Source: Liolophura sinensis (lineage: Eukaryota > Mollusca > Polyplacophora > Chitonida > Chitonidae). From it: a stretch of 64,000 bases of DNA. Positions within the stretch are counted from its first letter, which is position 1. Each line of letters opens with the position of its first letter. The stretch covers positions 45,191,116-45,255,115 of the forward strand of contig NC_088301.1 of assembly GCF_032854445.1 (NCBI RefSeq), read 5' to 3'. Made by a program: the position numbers and the translations under genes. This document shows, piece by piece, positions 36,731 to 49,010 of this stretch. The notes below the pieces were generated by a model, which was not told where the DNA came from, ran no database searches, and saw only the letters and a program-made list of their open reading frames with translations.

Positions 36731-39700
36731 CAGTGTAAAATCATATATTCATGTAGCCTAAACAATAATGAGGCAGTCTTCTGTAGGCTGCACATTTGAA
36801 TAAAACATGTCTGCAAAAAATATTGCAATTTCCCACGCATTTACAGATTAAGTCATATGATGACCATGCAGTGACTGGATTAATGGACTAATAACTATTC
36901 ACAGTGCAATCCTGAACCAGTAAGCATTGATGGAGGCAAAGCCAAATTCGTTTTTTATTTTCCAACATGTAAGTCTTTGTTCCCTAAGACAAGCTAAAGA
37001 ATGTGTGAAAGCATTTCGTTCTGGTATGTCAATGGGAAGTGCCTTTAGACCCAGTGCTAATTCAGACAGTTTAATACCTAGCCAAGGGCTATATGGCTGA
37101 TAAATGTGCAGTCACCTTCCAGTTAACAAGGCTACACCTGCCCTTACAGTAGGGATATCCCTTGGCTAAAAGTTGAAGGCATACTTGTCCTTGAAGATTG
37201 ATTTGTTCCATTATGCCAGAACATCTTGTTCGAAGGCATATAATGACTGCGATTACAATAGATAAAAAAAAGGGACTTGCAGCAGGATGAAGGTGAACTC
37301 TGTTGTGTAGAAAAGAAATAAAAACGCTAGGTCTAGTCTACTTTCTGCATCACTCAACATTTGTCATTACCCTAAATTACAGTTTTAAGAACATCACAAT
37401 CGATCAAAATCACATCTAACACTAACGCTAAACACACCTTTACCTGAGAAGTTGCTAAGTTCATGAGCTGTCAAAATCAATATCACGTTATATTCTTGAA
37501 GCAAAACATGCAAACGTGTGTGATCATTTTCAGAGATCCATGTAAATTATTTGACAAATTAAAAACGGGTATGTACATGAAAATATGTACATATATATGT
37601 ATAGTAAATTTTACATGATATGATTTTACCGATGTTCAGATGTATAGATACACATGAATTAAATACCCATCTCATGGATGGAAGGATGTTAAGCGGAATT
37701 AAATATGTACTGTACATAAAGCAACATCAATGACCTTTAAGAAATATAAACCAAGGTTGTTGAGAGTGAACAGACCAAATTCTTCATCATTATTTCATAA
37801 TAGATTTTTATTGTAAATTTGGTAAAATTTTGAGATCCAAAGATATGTTTACAAAGACAGAAGTCAGTGGATATGGCAACAAGTTGTTAATACTACGATA
37901 TCCCTTGGCTAACTCTGGACGACTGGTAAAATTGCAACTCTTAAAGTCCATGATACTCACAGTAGCTACAATACTCATAAATTACAACAAGATTGCTTTT
38001 TTCATCAACACAATACAAGCGACAAAGTTTTGTTTTTCACTTGCAACATCAGTACAGTAGTTCCAAATCTCCTTCATGTCTTTAGTCTTTAAATTGCCAC
38101 ATGATCAGTGCTGCAGATTGGATGTTTTGTTGATTTAATAAACAGCTCAGACTATGGTTGCCTAATGTGCAGTTTAAATTTAAATGTTAAAACCTTTAAT
38201 GTAATGATACCGCAATGAGCCATAAGAGATCATTTGACCTAGCGATTTGTGTTAAAATGCCAAAAAATAAATATTACAAGCTAGAACAGAGGTCTCTGTT
38301 TTCTTATTTTTAAGAAGTTTTACAATGCCTTAAATTGAAAAACTCAGTTGGGGTAAAATGTATCCATCAATTCAAACAGCATTAGCTACATTTTATTTCC
38401 TCATTGGGAATCTGCTATGAAATTTCAACTGTCAAAGTTAATGAGACCCTAAAGGCTACCATGCTTTTCCAATTTGTTTGTGTACCGAAGCACATCAAAT
38501 GCATCCCTGTACAGGCTGTGGATTAATTTAGAATTCATTAAAGCAGGAAAATTATAGAACACATAAGACCTATAGACAATAGACACCTACGATATATGCA
38601 ACATGAATGAACTTAATATCCAGCCATAGAAATTAAAAGCTAAAAAAAAAAATAATAAATTGCAGGGCTCAGTTTTTAACAAACCTTGACAGAATCTAAA
38701 CAGATTCCACTAACTTCTTAACAGGGGAATCGGATGTTTGATTCTTGTATATTCAAATCATTCTTTAATCCCTTTTCTCATGGCAAAATATTAAAAAAAT
38801 GCGGAAAAATTACAATAACTTTGAGTTACGGAAATGAATTCTTAGATTGCTGTTGAGAAATGAGCCCTGAATGGTATTGTGTTCCAGCACACATTACAAT
38901 ATCATCTGCACCTGTTGTTCGAATTCTAACAATTTAAGCAAATTCTAATATGAATGACAAATATATCACACAGTGCATTTAAAAACCAGAACACAAACTA
39001 ATGCAGATATCTTACCTGAGCAATAAGCAACTCGAGGAAGTCAAGGTTGCTGAATGCTGTATATACAACTGAACAACAATGGCATTTAGATTTAACCTTA
39101 ATCCAACTGGTTTTGAATTAACAGTTGCCATGGAAACTTTAATTACTCTGAGATATTCCCTTTTGACCATTTTTATTTCACCACCTATATTCAGCATGAA
39201 ATGAGACTGAAATAAAAAAAAATGAAACAGCATCTGATTTTGGGCGTAGCAGAATAGCTGTGAATCACCTCACTGGTAGAATTAAATTAGCAGACAATTT
39301 CTTTCCTTCAACTGAGCTATGCAAGATGAGAATAACCTTGACCTAAGCCTTGATAAAGTCAATGACATTTTCACATATGCTCATACAGAGAAGCAATGAA
39401 AAACAAGATGATGAGTTTATAAATCTCTTCCTTTAGAATCAATGTGAACATGTACTGTAGTCCATTGCATGGAACAATATTCCTTACATAATGAAGTTAC
39501 ACTATAAAAGGTGCAAATAGTTTTATAGTGACCAATTCTAGCAGCTTGTAGAAGCTTAATGGATCCCTTATGTTAGCCCTAGACAGATTCTATAGAGATT
39601 ACTGTCATTTTTCAGTACAATGGACAGGTAAAAAATATAATTACCAAATTGCATGTCATTCGTATTTTGGCCCATTAGTACTGTGCTCTAAATCTGCCAT

Positions 39701-40230
39701 TATCCTTGGGTTTTCCTCAGATATTATTGCATTTGGTCCCTTGGCCACTTTTTTTATTAACAGCACTTCACTTCTTTCCATTTACAGAAAACTCAACTAA
39801 TAAATTTCATTTGCGTAGATGAAAGCTAGACATCATACTGTTATTCTTTAATTCTCTCTGCTTTTGCATTTTACGAGTAGAATATTAAAAACATAGGAGA
39901 GATAAAGGCAATTAGAAGAATGTCGTGGTATAACTGCTCCTTTACATGCATGCATGAAGAAAAAAAAGCAAAACGGGAATGCATGTTTGAAGAACAGATT
40001 CACAAAATTTTGTGTAAAGTGTCATAATTAATGCTTTATGGCCACATCATACTGCTGTGCTAACTTTAGCTTCTCCAGATTTAAATGTCTTTTATTTTTT
40101 AGATCTCCTGAAATGAGGGTTTCAAGATGAACACGAGATCACATCTTAGGTGTTGTACACAAGCTGGTAATGAATCCAAAAGGGTCAGGTGTACATACCA
40201 CTGTATCATTATTTATTACTATTACTACAA
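36731..40230. other. Long AT-rich stretch, no gene seen
   Basis: Unique AT-rich DNA with scattered A runs (near 38642) and a palindromic TGTACATATATATGTA patch near 37586. Frames are short. The only notable site is the X-box listed separately. Confidence 0.6.
39124..39137 (+). promoter_or_regulatory. RFX-type X-box, full consensus match
   Basis: GTTGCCATGGAAAC fits the X-box consensus GTNRCC-(0-3 N)-RGYAAC-like palindrome with an AT spacer, as bound by RFX winged-helix factors that control ciliary genes. TTTAATTAC follows at 39137-39145. Presence of the word is direct observation; binding is inference. Confidence 0.45.
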
Positions 40231-40410
40231 ACAATGAGACACTGTAGCACTGGTAGTGGGTCTGAAAATTATAATCCAAGGTGGCTACATGTACAGACAT
40301 TGAGACACTCTGGCACTGGTAGTGGATTTGATGGATAATAAAATTCAAGATGGCTTAAGGTACAGACATTGAGACACTGTAACACTGGTAGTGGGTCTGA
40401 AAAATTATGG
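40231..40410 (+). repeat. 66-69-bp tandem repeat, about 2.6 copies
   Basis: Units start at 40231, 40297 and 40366. Each begins ACATTGAGACACTGTAGCAC and continues TGGTAGTGGGTCTGAAAATT before a more variable part with AAGGTGGCTACATGTACAG. Spacing differs by 3 bp through small indels. Confidence 0.93.
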
Positions 40411-41780
40411 ATATATGACTGTTCATTGTTGACAATGATGCCCATCTTATATGGTTTCAGACATTAACAAAGGGTTATCACATACATGTACATAATTTGC
40501 TCTGCTAAGCTTAATTCACTTCCAGTGTGCCAGGAGTGCTGTACTCATCAATTTTGTAGCTTTTGGTTACCTCCATTACATGAATTTTTAGGCATCTCTA
40601 TGGTTCTTGCTCTGAGTATTAAAATTATTCTTTCCAGACAATGCTATCAGTTACTTTTCCAGAAAAATGAAAAGAAGCAGTTGCTTGATATTGTTCTCCT
40701 AGGTCACTTACGCAATGTAGTTTGGTGGCCATATTGGACACTGGACATATGATCATGAAATCTTCAAGCATCTTTTTTGTCACAACCATTGGATGAATCC
40801 TTCTGAAATTTGATATTCATGTAGAGTACTACTGGTGACATAATATTTGACAAAGACATCAAAATTCTCTGAAAGCTTTATTTTGGTCAAATATATCAAT
40901 ATTTTGAATTTTGATATATCTTTGATGTATTCTGGCGTATTTAAGGTCGCTGATTCAAAACCTGCGCTGGTCTTTTGCCTATGATTGTAACTTTTTCACA
41001 TATAGTAAAAATACAAATTTTAGAGAACTGAAGTTATTAAAATTTCAATGGCCTGTAAATCAAAAACTATAAGAGCTACAAAATTATAGTTTATACCAAA
41101 TTTCAGCCCAAGAAATCCACTTTCTGTGACATCTGAACCAAGCTACAATTAGTAATTTTCTCACTGGAAGTGTTTAAATGATATCACTCTATTTCACAAA
41201 TAGAAATTTAAAACCATTCATTTAACCTACACTGAGAGGGTAACTGAACCATTAAATGCTCTTGAACTGCCTCATTAACTGCATGTCCATGATATCCGAC
41301 AGCAGAATGTGTATCTTAGTATACCTTGCTGCACTGCTGCACGACAGTTAGTCAAGTCATAAACTGCTCTGTACTGCTTGGAAGCCATGAAACTGATGGC
41401 AGCTGTAGTTTTTTTTTTTAAATTAAATTGTAAAAGGAAGGTGTTATATTTTATACATTAACAAACTTGATATGGTGCCCTGTTTTAATTTAGCAGAAAG
41501 AAAACTGCAAAAATGCATATGTCTCTACACCTTTCATTTAAGGTTTAGCCAAATAACTAAGACAAATGGAGCTAATTATGAGCCACATATATATAGGTGT
41601 GGCTATCATCCACATTAAGTTTGGGTAATAGCACATCTATTGTACTTCGAAAAACAATCAGACTTGATATACTTCCAAGATATGCTCGTTTTTGAACTTG
41701 GGCATATGCTTCTAAAGGTTAATGCATGACATATCACAGTCGTAAAGTAGAAGGAATTTATTTATACAAAGTGTGAAAAA
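40411..41780. other. AT-rich unique DNA, no gene seen
   Basis: The frame at 40486-40752 (88 codons) has no domain. No RNA gene or element recognised. Confidence 0.65.
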
Positions 41781-42420
41781 CATTGATTTTCATTGCTGCT
41801 GTCATTGTCAGTCAGGGGAAAGACCATCTGCTTTAATAAAAGGCCATGGAACAAAACCTTTTCCCTGCTTCATTCCTTTGGCCCTGCTATCATCTCCTGG
41901 ACGAGTGATCCCATGGCAGATGTGGGCTGTTTGAGCATTGATTGAATCTGATATCAATTTTTATCTCCTAGAATGAAAATAAGGTCATAGCAGTGTCTGC
42001 CCACCAACACAATTGATGTTCTGATAGTTTGTATTCGCAAAAGATGACGTGCCAAACAACATTGACTGCTTGTTTTCATTTCGCACGCTTTCACATCAAA
42101 AATCCATACTGATCCGTCATAAATCCTTCACAATCTCTCTTCCTGATAGGGAGGAGCAAAAGAAGGAAGAGTAAATAGACACCACCTTGGGGATGCCATT
42201 CCCAGACCCCATGGATGGAGGGACGGACTTGGAGAAGCGGCCACTATTAAAATGCTATTATTCATCGCAACATTGCTGAAGAATAGCCTGGCTGTCTGGA
42301 GTGGAGGATGTATACGGTCACAGGGTCACACATCCCGGTGTATTGGAATTCATCTCTAAATGCAAGGATGCTGTCTCCCAGAAGGAGCAAAAATTCAGTT
42401 CCTTTAACTCCATACCTCCA
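41781..42420. promoter_or_regulatory. Candidate conserved non-coding block
   Basis: About 600 bp of balanced unique DNA with GAGCATTGATTGAATC near 41932 (PBX/MEIS-like TGATTGA), AAAGATGACGTGCC near 42040 (CRE-like TGACGT), ATGCCATTCCCAGACCCC near 42195 (TEAD-like) and ATTATTCATCGCAAC near 42256. Edges are abrupt. No coding frame. Confidence 0.32.
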
Positions 42421-43000
42421 CAAAAAAGAAATTAAAAACACTATGACATATTAACAGACTATTGTATGTATCTAAAAGAGAACACATTTTTCATATCCCA
42501 TTCAATATTATTTATATAACATATACTAATGGATTTTTAAAGAAGAAAAAAACCGCGGAATTGGTTGAAAGAAGAAAACTTGCCAAGTATTAAACCACAC
42601 ATACACATTTAAAATATGTTTTCAAAATGGCTGAAAGAGAGATCTAAAAGAACTTACGGACTAGTAGAGATGCTACCAGCAAAAGTCACAGAAACATTAT
42701 AATTATTTGTAGCTTCCAAAATTTAATCACGCAAAACAATTTTTAAAAAGGAACTCAAAATGGGACACCAGCTAATAGATACTGAATTTAAATTTTTATT
42801 GCAATTGGTGCTTCCTTATAGAATACAAATGCACTAGCTTCCAGAAGAAGTCCAATAAGTCTGTGTATTGTCAGAGTTTCAACTACCTGTTCATGTCACA
42901 AATTGCAACAACTGAGTAAATCAGATTGCCTCTCTACCTTGTTATGTTTAATGTGCTCCATGTTTCCAACTTAACATCGGCATGGTATCGGATGATAGCT
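42421..43000. other. AT-rich unique DNA, no gene seen
   Basis: No repeat, exon or RNA gene visible. Confidence 0.65.
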
Positions 43001-43680
43001 AGAAAAGTCAGGCATGACCGGAAGGGACAAAGCAGAAGGTAAAACTTTACATTTCCTGTTTCAGTCAGAGAAAAAAATCACCCCAAAAAAGAGCACATGT
43101 GAGCAGCTGTTTCATGCAAATTACATGCAGCAAAATATTGGACGAGTTTATCCAAGAGCTTTGTTCGCTTCAAGGCAGGGAAGTAATCACAATGCAATAA
43201 ATTATGTATTACTTAACGCAGCCAGATAGATCAGTCGATCAAGAACTCTGTTTCAAAGGACGAAAACCACACGACTAAAGGGATAATTTCAGACATGCTT
43301 TATTTTCTGGCAATCAGGCTGAAAGAATCAGGCCAGGTCTGTCGCTGTGGAGATCATTTGATCACATGCGACTGAACTAAAGGAGAAAGATCAATCAAGC
43401 AAACGACCTGAGTATATTGGTATGTGAAAAACCTGTGCGCTATGTTACACCCATCTTCCCACTTCACTACCTAAAGTACCAGGTAACTGCAGTTTGTCAT
43501 GCATTGCCATGGCAACAGGCTGTGAAACATCAATAAACAACATTTAATTGCAGTCAATTCATCATGTTTCTTTTAATTGCCTTCTGTCAAAGGGAATTCC
43601 TGAGTGGAGATCAACTCCTTTGCCACAGTACGCTTCTTTTAATTCGTTTGTCATATTAATTGTTCTCTTTATGCAGATGG
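43001..43680. promoter_or_regulatory. Candidate enhancer block with X-box and TTAATT cluster
   Basis: Balanced block with a near-palindromic RFX-type word ATTGCCATGGCAAC at 43503-43516 (its core TTGCCATGGCAA is a perfect palindrome). Four TTAATT homeodomain-type words follow at 43544, 43573, 43639 and 43656. The second and third lie in similar surroundings (TCTTTTAATT...TGTCA), so this may be a short internal duplication. The left half (43210-43440) contains GATCAGTCGATCAAG and AATCAATCAAGC. No coding frame. Inferred regulatory element. Confidence 0.38.
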
Positions 43681-44796
43681 AATATCAGTAAACAGTCTAA
43701 ATGCATCAATATAAAGTAAAAGAAACGGGAAGTAAGTTGCGAACTGGAAACTGTCTTCAAACTCTCTTCACCACAAAGATTCAGGCAAAATTTCTGCATT
43801 AGCAAAGTCCCAAATTTAAATTGCCACACAACGTACTATAACCATCTTCAGACACTTTAATTTCATTTACTGATGCCTTCTTGATAAAAATCAAACTGTG
43901 CCCAACAGGCAAATTACTGACAATCATTCCCATATACATGATGTAATCTGAGTTAATGATTAAGGTCCCACACAAGGATGCTCTCTTTCCAAATACATGC
44001 ATTAATAACAATTTTTGTGCCATGTAGGTACCTGCCCTGTAGCAACTAAATCAGGGCCTATGTACATGCCCATTAGCCTCAGTAGAAAACATGAATGCTA
44101 CCAATTACACTCACAGGAAAATAGACAATCTAGGGGTAAAAAACCAAATGGAGCCCAAGGGCTGTGAAATGGGTCTATTGCCCTCCTCCTATTTTTACTT
44201 TTCTTGTAATTAATGCCCAATTGTCTTCAACTACAATTCACTGGTGTTCTCCGCCCACAAAGGACCTATCAGTTATTCTGTCTGTAATGGAGGACATGGC
44301 CCCACCCCTCATTATGACAGGACTTTAACGAGAATGCATTGCACCAGAACATCATATTATAATATGCTGTAAGATTGTAAACATTTTCCTAAAAATTTGT
44401 TTGCAAGTCATTACCATTTCTATTTGTTTGATTAGTGTGAGCATGAAAATCTTCATTACTTGTAAGCATGAAAATCTCCATTATTTGTACCACTGCTGCA
44501 TGTGGCATCAGATCAAGGCAAGATATCGTAATACAATACATGTTTTGGTCCTTACATTGTATAGTTGTATCTTTCCAATACAAATATGGCAAGGAAACAT
44601 AAAATACATGTACAATCTATCAACCTTTTTTTCCCCCATCTTTTCACGATTATATCCAAATGTTCATCACATACAGCAAACAAATTACTAACAGCTCATT
44701 CCACAAGTAATTTAGCAGATAACTTCTGCAACAGACCATGAAATACTATGTATAATAAATTTTTTGGCATTCATGCACTTAGGAAGACCAACTATT
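43681..44796. other. AT-rich unique DNA, no gene seen
   Basis: Includes only a short tandem duplication (listed separately). Short opposed frames at 44,389-44,691. Confidence 0.65.
44441..44490 (+). repeat. 25-bp direct duplication, 2 copies
   Basis: GCATGAAAATCTTCATTACT plus TGTAA (44441-44465) is followed at once by the same unit with three or four substitutions (44466-44490). Confidence 0.9.
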
Positions 44797-44955
44797 GGGC
44801 AGTAACCCAAGCCGTCAAGCACTGTTACTGATCATTTTCAGAGGTAGGGCAGTACTCCCTAAATTTTCCGAGAGGGAGTGCTGGGTAAGCCTTCCACAGT
44901 ACATATTTTTTGAGTGAGTGAGGGATTGGGGTTTAATGTCGTGCTCAACAATCAC
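44797..44955. repeat. Fragment resembling a dispersed molluscan repeat, with hairpins
   Basis: GAGTGAGTGAGGGATTGGGG at about 44912, then TTTAATGTCGTGCTCAACAA, resembles from memory a dispersed element of bivalve genomes (GGGGTTTAACGTCGTACT...). Just upstream are two inverted pairs: CAGTAAC (44800-44806) with GTTACTG (44824-44830), and CAGTACTCCCT (44850-44860) with AGGGAGTGCTG (44873-44883). GGGCAGTA also occurs twice directly (44797 and 44847). Element ends are not resolved. Confidence 0.45.
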
Positions 44956-46020
44956 ATTTTTTGAAAATACTTAACACTTCACTATTTCGGGTCCCCAGCA
45001 ATACACAAACTGACAAAGCTAGACAAAACTGTATGTATGTACATGTCGACTGCCCAAAATTACGCCTTGTCATAATATTCTAGGATAAATTAATTATTTC
45101 AGCTCTTCCAAACGAGGAATAAATCTGAATTATACTCATAGGCCTACATTTATTTATTACACCTCGACCTAGATAGACCTACTGGATTTATTGCAATAAC
45201 TCACTCACTGACAACTTCACCTTTTTTATTCTGTGTTGGGTAGCAGTACCATTTCATTCTATGGTAACTTGCCTATGGTAACTTGCCTTATGCAACTGGT
45301 AAGTTTTTTTTACCTGTCGAAACATTTCTGTATACACAACCAACTGCCGTTTTCGAATCTAAACATGATAGGCTACATTTGTTATGCTAAATAGTAAGCC
45401 TACATTAGAACACAAAAATGTATTATTTGTGCTTTATTTATTGGCAGTATATAGTATAAATCTAAAGTGTTTCTGAACACTAGCTGTTCTCGTGATCGTT
45501 GTATGTCATTATATTGTCTTCTCTTCTCAGGAATCACCGATACATGTACACGTTGGAAACTGGACCCTCAATGACAGTTTAACATAGCACTAATTGTAGA
45601 GCCTTATCTGTAGCACAGGGGTAAAGGTCAAATGGCATACCCTCCATCTAATAACTTCCACATTCTTTATTTTCACCACTTTGGTGACTAACAAAGTGCT
45701 CGATTGCCGTAAGGTAGGCCTAAATATTATTATTAGCTGTTAAATACATGAACGTAGGCTACCTTACATGGTGTAAATCTTTTCACTACATACGCTATCA
45801 CAGGCAATCAAGCGCATTCAATAACCTTTCATGACACGAAACTAAACGAATAATAAATGAAAGCAAGACTTCAAATGTAATCAAAATTATTATTCAATGC
45901 ATAATCATAACATATAAACCCCAACAAATCAATGAAGAAAACATCACGAAAGGAAGTTAATATTTGACCACAGCACACGGTCTACTTTGTTAAGTGCACT
46001 AACACGCCGTACTTGGGTGA
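44956..46020. other. Unique AT-rich DNA rich in TAGGCCTAC-type words
   Basis: AGGCCTACATT, TAGGCTACATT, AAGCCTACATT and TAGGCCTAAA recur between about 45140 and 45770, suggesting a decayed insertion or local word drift. CTATGGTAACTTGC occurs twice head-to-tail (45259-45272 and 45273-45286). No coding frame or known element is visible. Confidence 0.4.
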
Positions 46021-46024
46021 AACT

Positions 46025-46032
46025 ACTTCCGG
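46025..46032 (-). promoter_or_regulatory. ETS/GABP-type CCGGAAGT word, possible minus-strand promoter
   Basis: ACTTCCGG on the plus strand is CCGGAAGT on the minus strand, the word typical of ETS-driven animal promoters. CpG-bearing AACACGCCGTAC lies next to it (46011). No transcript start, first exon or TATA box can be shown. The local AT content is high. Confidence 0.15.
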
Positions 46033-46690
46033 CAATTTCTTCACAACTTTTCAGGCCTCTATTATGTGCCTCTGGTGATTCTCACCAATAGACCCATAAA
46101 AACATATGTTTTAATATTCCCACCTTAGACTGAGTGAAATTCTAACAAACCTCCTAAATTTAATTTGAAATAGGCACGTCACTCAAGATCACACTCTATT
46201 TGATCAATAAACATATCAATCAATACAGCAGATCAAGAGTTTTTTTCACAATGAAATCTAGAATAGATAAAAGTTTCTGAAAAGATTGTATTTTTAGTCT
46301 AAAACTTTAAATTATTTATGTACACGTATCTATAGTTCAGGTTTTGTCCAAAATCAATTACATATTTGCTATTTTTTCTATAACAAATTATTTATATACA
46401 AGCATTGCATCTTTTTTTTAATGAATAGCTAGAAAACAGAGTCTGAGGGGAAAAGAGATCTGAGAGAAACCTACTAAAGAAGACAAAAAGTGAGCTATGA
46501 GTAAAATATATTGCATCCACAATCCACTGGAATGAAAAATGGCTGCTATAAAAACAACAACAACATTATGATGCACTTGTCAGAAAATGATACATTATCT
46601 CTGTTTACAAAGACTATATGAATTAATATCAACGTCTGTGTCAGGATATTAAAGAGCCTTCAGAGGACCTTTAATACAATTCAATATGCT
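46033..46690. other. AT-rich unique DNA, no gene seen
   Basis: Runs of T and A. No gene-like frame. Confidence 0.65.
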
Positions 46691-47330
46691 TCATGCAAGT
46701 CATTTCCAATAATCATTAAGATTGGTAAGCGATTGTTCAGAGCCTACATATCAGTTTGGGACAGACAGGCTCAGCCAACACATTTTCATTAGACCTACAT
46801 ATTACCTGGTTTTTATGGACATATACACTGGCCAGGAGGCATTCTGCATTGTAGAGCTCTTCATTGAGACAAGGCCCAAGAAATCTTTATCGTTTTCATC
46901 CCTGAAGACTATAATCAATGAAAAAACAGAAGAAGTAGCAAAATCAGTTTAATAACGAAGTAAAAGCCACATTGACCACTAACGTTAAGGCGCAACTCTG
47001 CTTCTGTTGGTGTGGATGTCTTGAGAACATCCCTGATCACAATGTCGAGGCGAGGATCTACAAAGCAACGTACCAATATTACCGGGTCAATTCATCAAAG
47101 CGAGATTCTCCCAATGAGACCAATATGGATTTCCAACTCAGTGCAGCTTGTCGTTATTTCTATCAAAGCTCATTCATGTGTGACTGCCAGTCAATTAGAG
47201 GTATTACAGGCCTTGGGAAAGTGACCCAGAAAAATTACCAGAAAATGCCATCATCTACCATTTCACAACATTTGTGTGCATGGACTTTTCTAAACAGAGA
47301 CATGCAACAAAGGAATTACAAATACTATTG
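46691..47330. promoter_or_regulatory. Candidate conserved block with 119-codon frame
   Basis: Balanced composition between about 46,960 and 47,230 with several CpGs (TAAGGCGCAAC near 46986, TCGAGGCGAGG near 47044). A plus-strand frame (46972-47331, first ATG later than its left edge) is cysteine-, tyrosine- and serine-rich, but it matches no family, has no signal peptide and lacks clear flanking splice sites. It could be an unrecognised exon. Non-coding is more likely. Confidence 0.22.
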
Positions 47331-48639
47331 AAAATTATGAAACACATATATGCATATGAAAGACAAAATGCACAAGCATTTTTTACGTATGTGTACTGGT
47401 AGTAAATATACAGGTGCTTAATCCAGATATATATTGATTAATATACCACTGGCTGATAAAATGGAGACATCCCGAAGAAACTGATTAAGGTCAAAAGTCA
47501 AAGAGATACTGCAAGAGAACTAGTGCATGAAAATGAACTTATTGTATAACTGTGCACATGGACATCACATTACAGAATAAATGTGGTCTGGTTATTCTTG
47601 TCTTACCTATCCCTCAAACAGAAATTTCACTATAAATCTGAAAAAATTAGACTACATGTAATTAGTAATACGGGCATTTAGGCCAATGTAATTGAATAGT
47701 ATACACTTGGAAGATAGTGAAATGATCCTCAATTCCCCTAAATGGCAGTGATCACAGCTAGCTGCATGTCTTATACATGGGCAGAATTTCTACCAATTCG
47801 TGTCATGTCTGTCTGCCTATAGATGTCAAGTCAACCTTTGAAAATTGTGGTTTTTCCTTCCTTCCTCCATTTATCTTTAGTCTATCACAGCTAAGCAGCT
47901 GGTGGTGAAAGACATAGACGACTAAGCATGATCCGAATCCTCAGTACCACAAACACCACCCACTCTCCTATTTTCTTGTCTGCACCAAACACAGCTCCAT
48001 CAGTGATGAACTTGGGATGAATATACATTCCCAAGTGACGATTTAATTAGAATCTCCACCACTGCCATTAAACTTAAATTCAGCCATTCAATCAAATGAG
48101 ATAATCTGCTCCCGATTTCAATAACATCAGAGATTGCTGACCTTATTTTCACCCAAACCTATGGAACAAATCAATAATTACTACCAATGATTTGTTACTT
48201 GTACTCAATCATAAAAGACGGTATCAATGCATACGTGTAGCACTGATAAGTTGATGATCTTAAGAGATGACATATTTCCTAGTTCAGGAGTGTGTCTCAT
48301 CTTGGAGTCTCAGCTACTTCACCTTGACGTTTTAAAAAGTCAATATCATAACCTGCCCGACTTCCCTCTAGTCTATAAATATCCTGACCGCCTATTATAA
48401 TAAATGATACATATGATCATATTTGATTACCCTGTAGGTCATATAACTAACTTGAATTACATGAATCATACTTACAGTCATTACAGAATTGTGCATGCTC
48501 AAGGCTTTTCTGGAGTTGCAGAAAACAGTGAAACTATCTACTGAGAGTATGATTTGTAAATCACCAAGAAATGCAAACACCTCTGCTGGAGTAAGCTTGC
48601 CACAATTACATAGAAAAATATCCATGAATTTCCAACCTA
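47331..48639. other. Mostly AT-rich unique DNA, no gene seen
   Basis: Near 47895-47935 a weak tRNA-like pair (CTAAGCAGCTGGTGG and GATCCGAATCC) is visible, but the A-box lacks key bases. Around 47,990-48,130 the composition is a little more balanced. No gene. Confidence 0.55.
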
Positions 48640-49010
48640 AAGGGTTTGCTATCCAATGTGGGTGATGATGACCTTTGATTACTAGTGTTAGCCAGCATAT
48701 AATACAAGTGCTCGGTGAGGGCTGTTTTATAGGAGGAGGTTGCAGAAGATAGTACCCATTCCCATGGTGCTTACGGGGATTTACAGGTTATAAGCAATAT
48801 TTATGATGGCAGACCACGCCAGTGTAACATAGTTATTACCTGTGACAATTCAGGTCATTATCTCTCTAACTCTACGGAGAGGGCCACACACATACACATA
48901 AAGGTAAAATTCCCATGCAACCGAGGGATCATAAATACACAGGCAACAGACACAGGTAGAATGGCTATATAATTTTCTGTCAGGGCCAGCCAGCTCGAGG
49001 TATTAGTATT
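48640..49010. promoter_or_regulatory. Weak balanced-composition block
   Basis: Contains AGGAGGAGGTTGCAG near 48731, TGGCAGACCACGCCAGTG near 48807 and GCCAGCCAGCTCGAGG near 48985. No frame or repeat. Low-confidence regulatory inference. Confidence 0.15.

Noticed and set aside
47885-47945. tRNA-like A-box and B-box pair
   Set aside because: GATCCGAATCC is B-box-like, but the A-box lacks essential bases and no cloverleaf can be drawn.
48429-48440. ACCCTGTA, the seed-like start of miR-10
   Set aside because: Only eight bases match. The downstream bases differ from miR-10 and no precursor hairpin is apparent.
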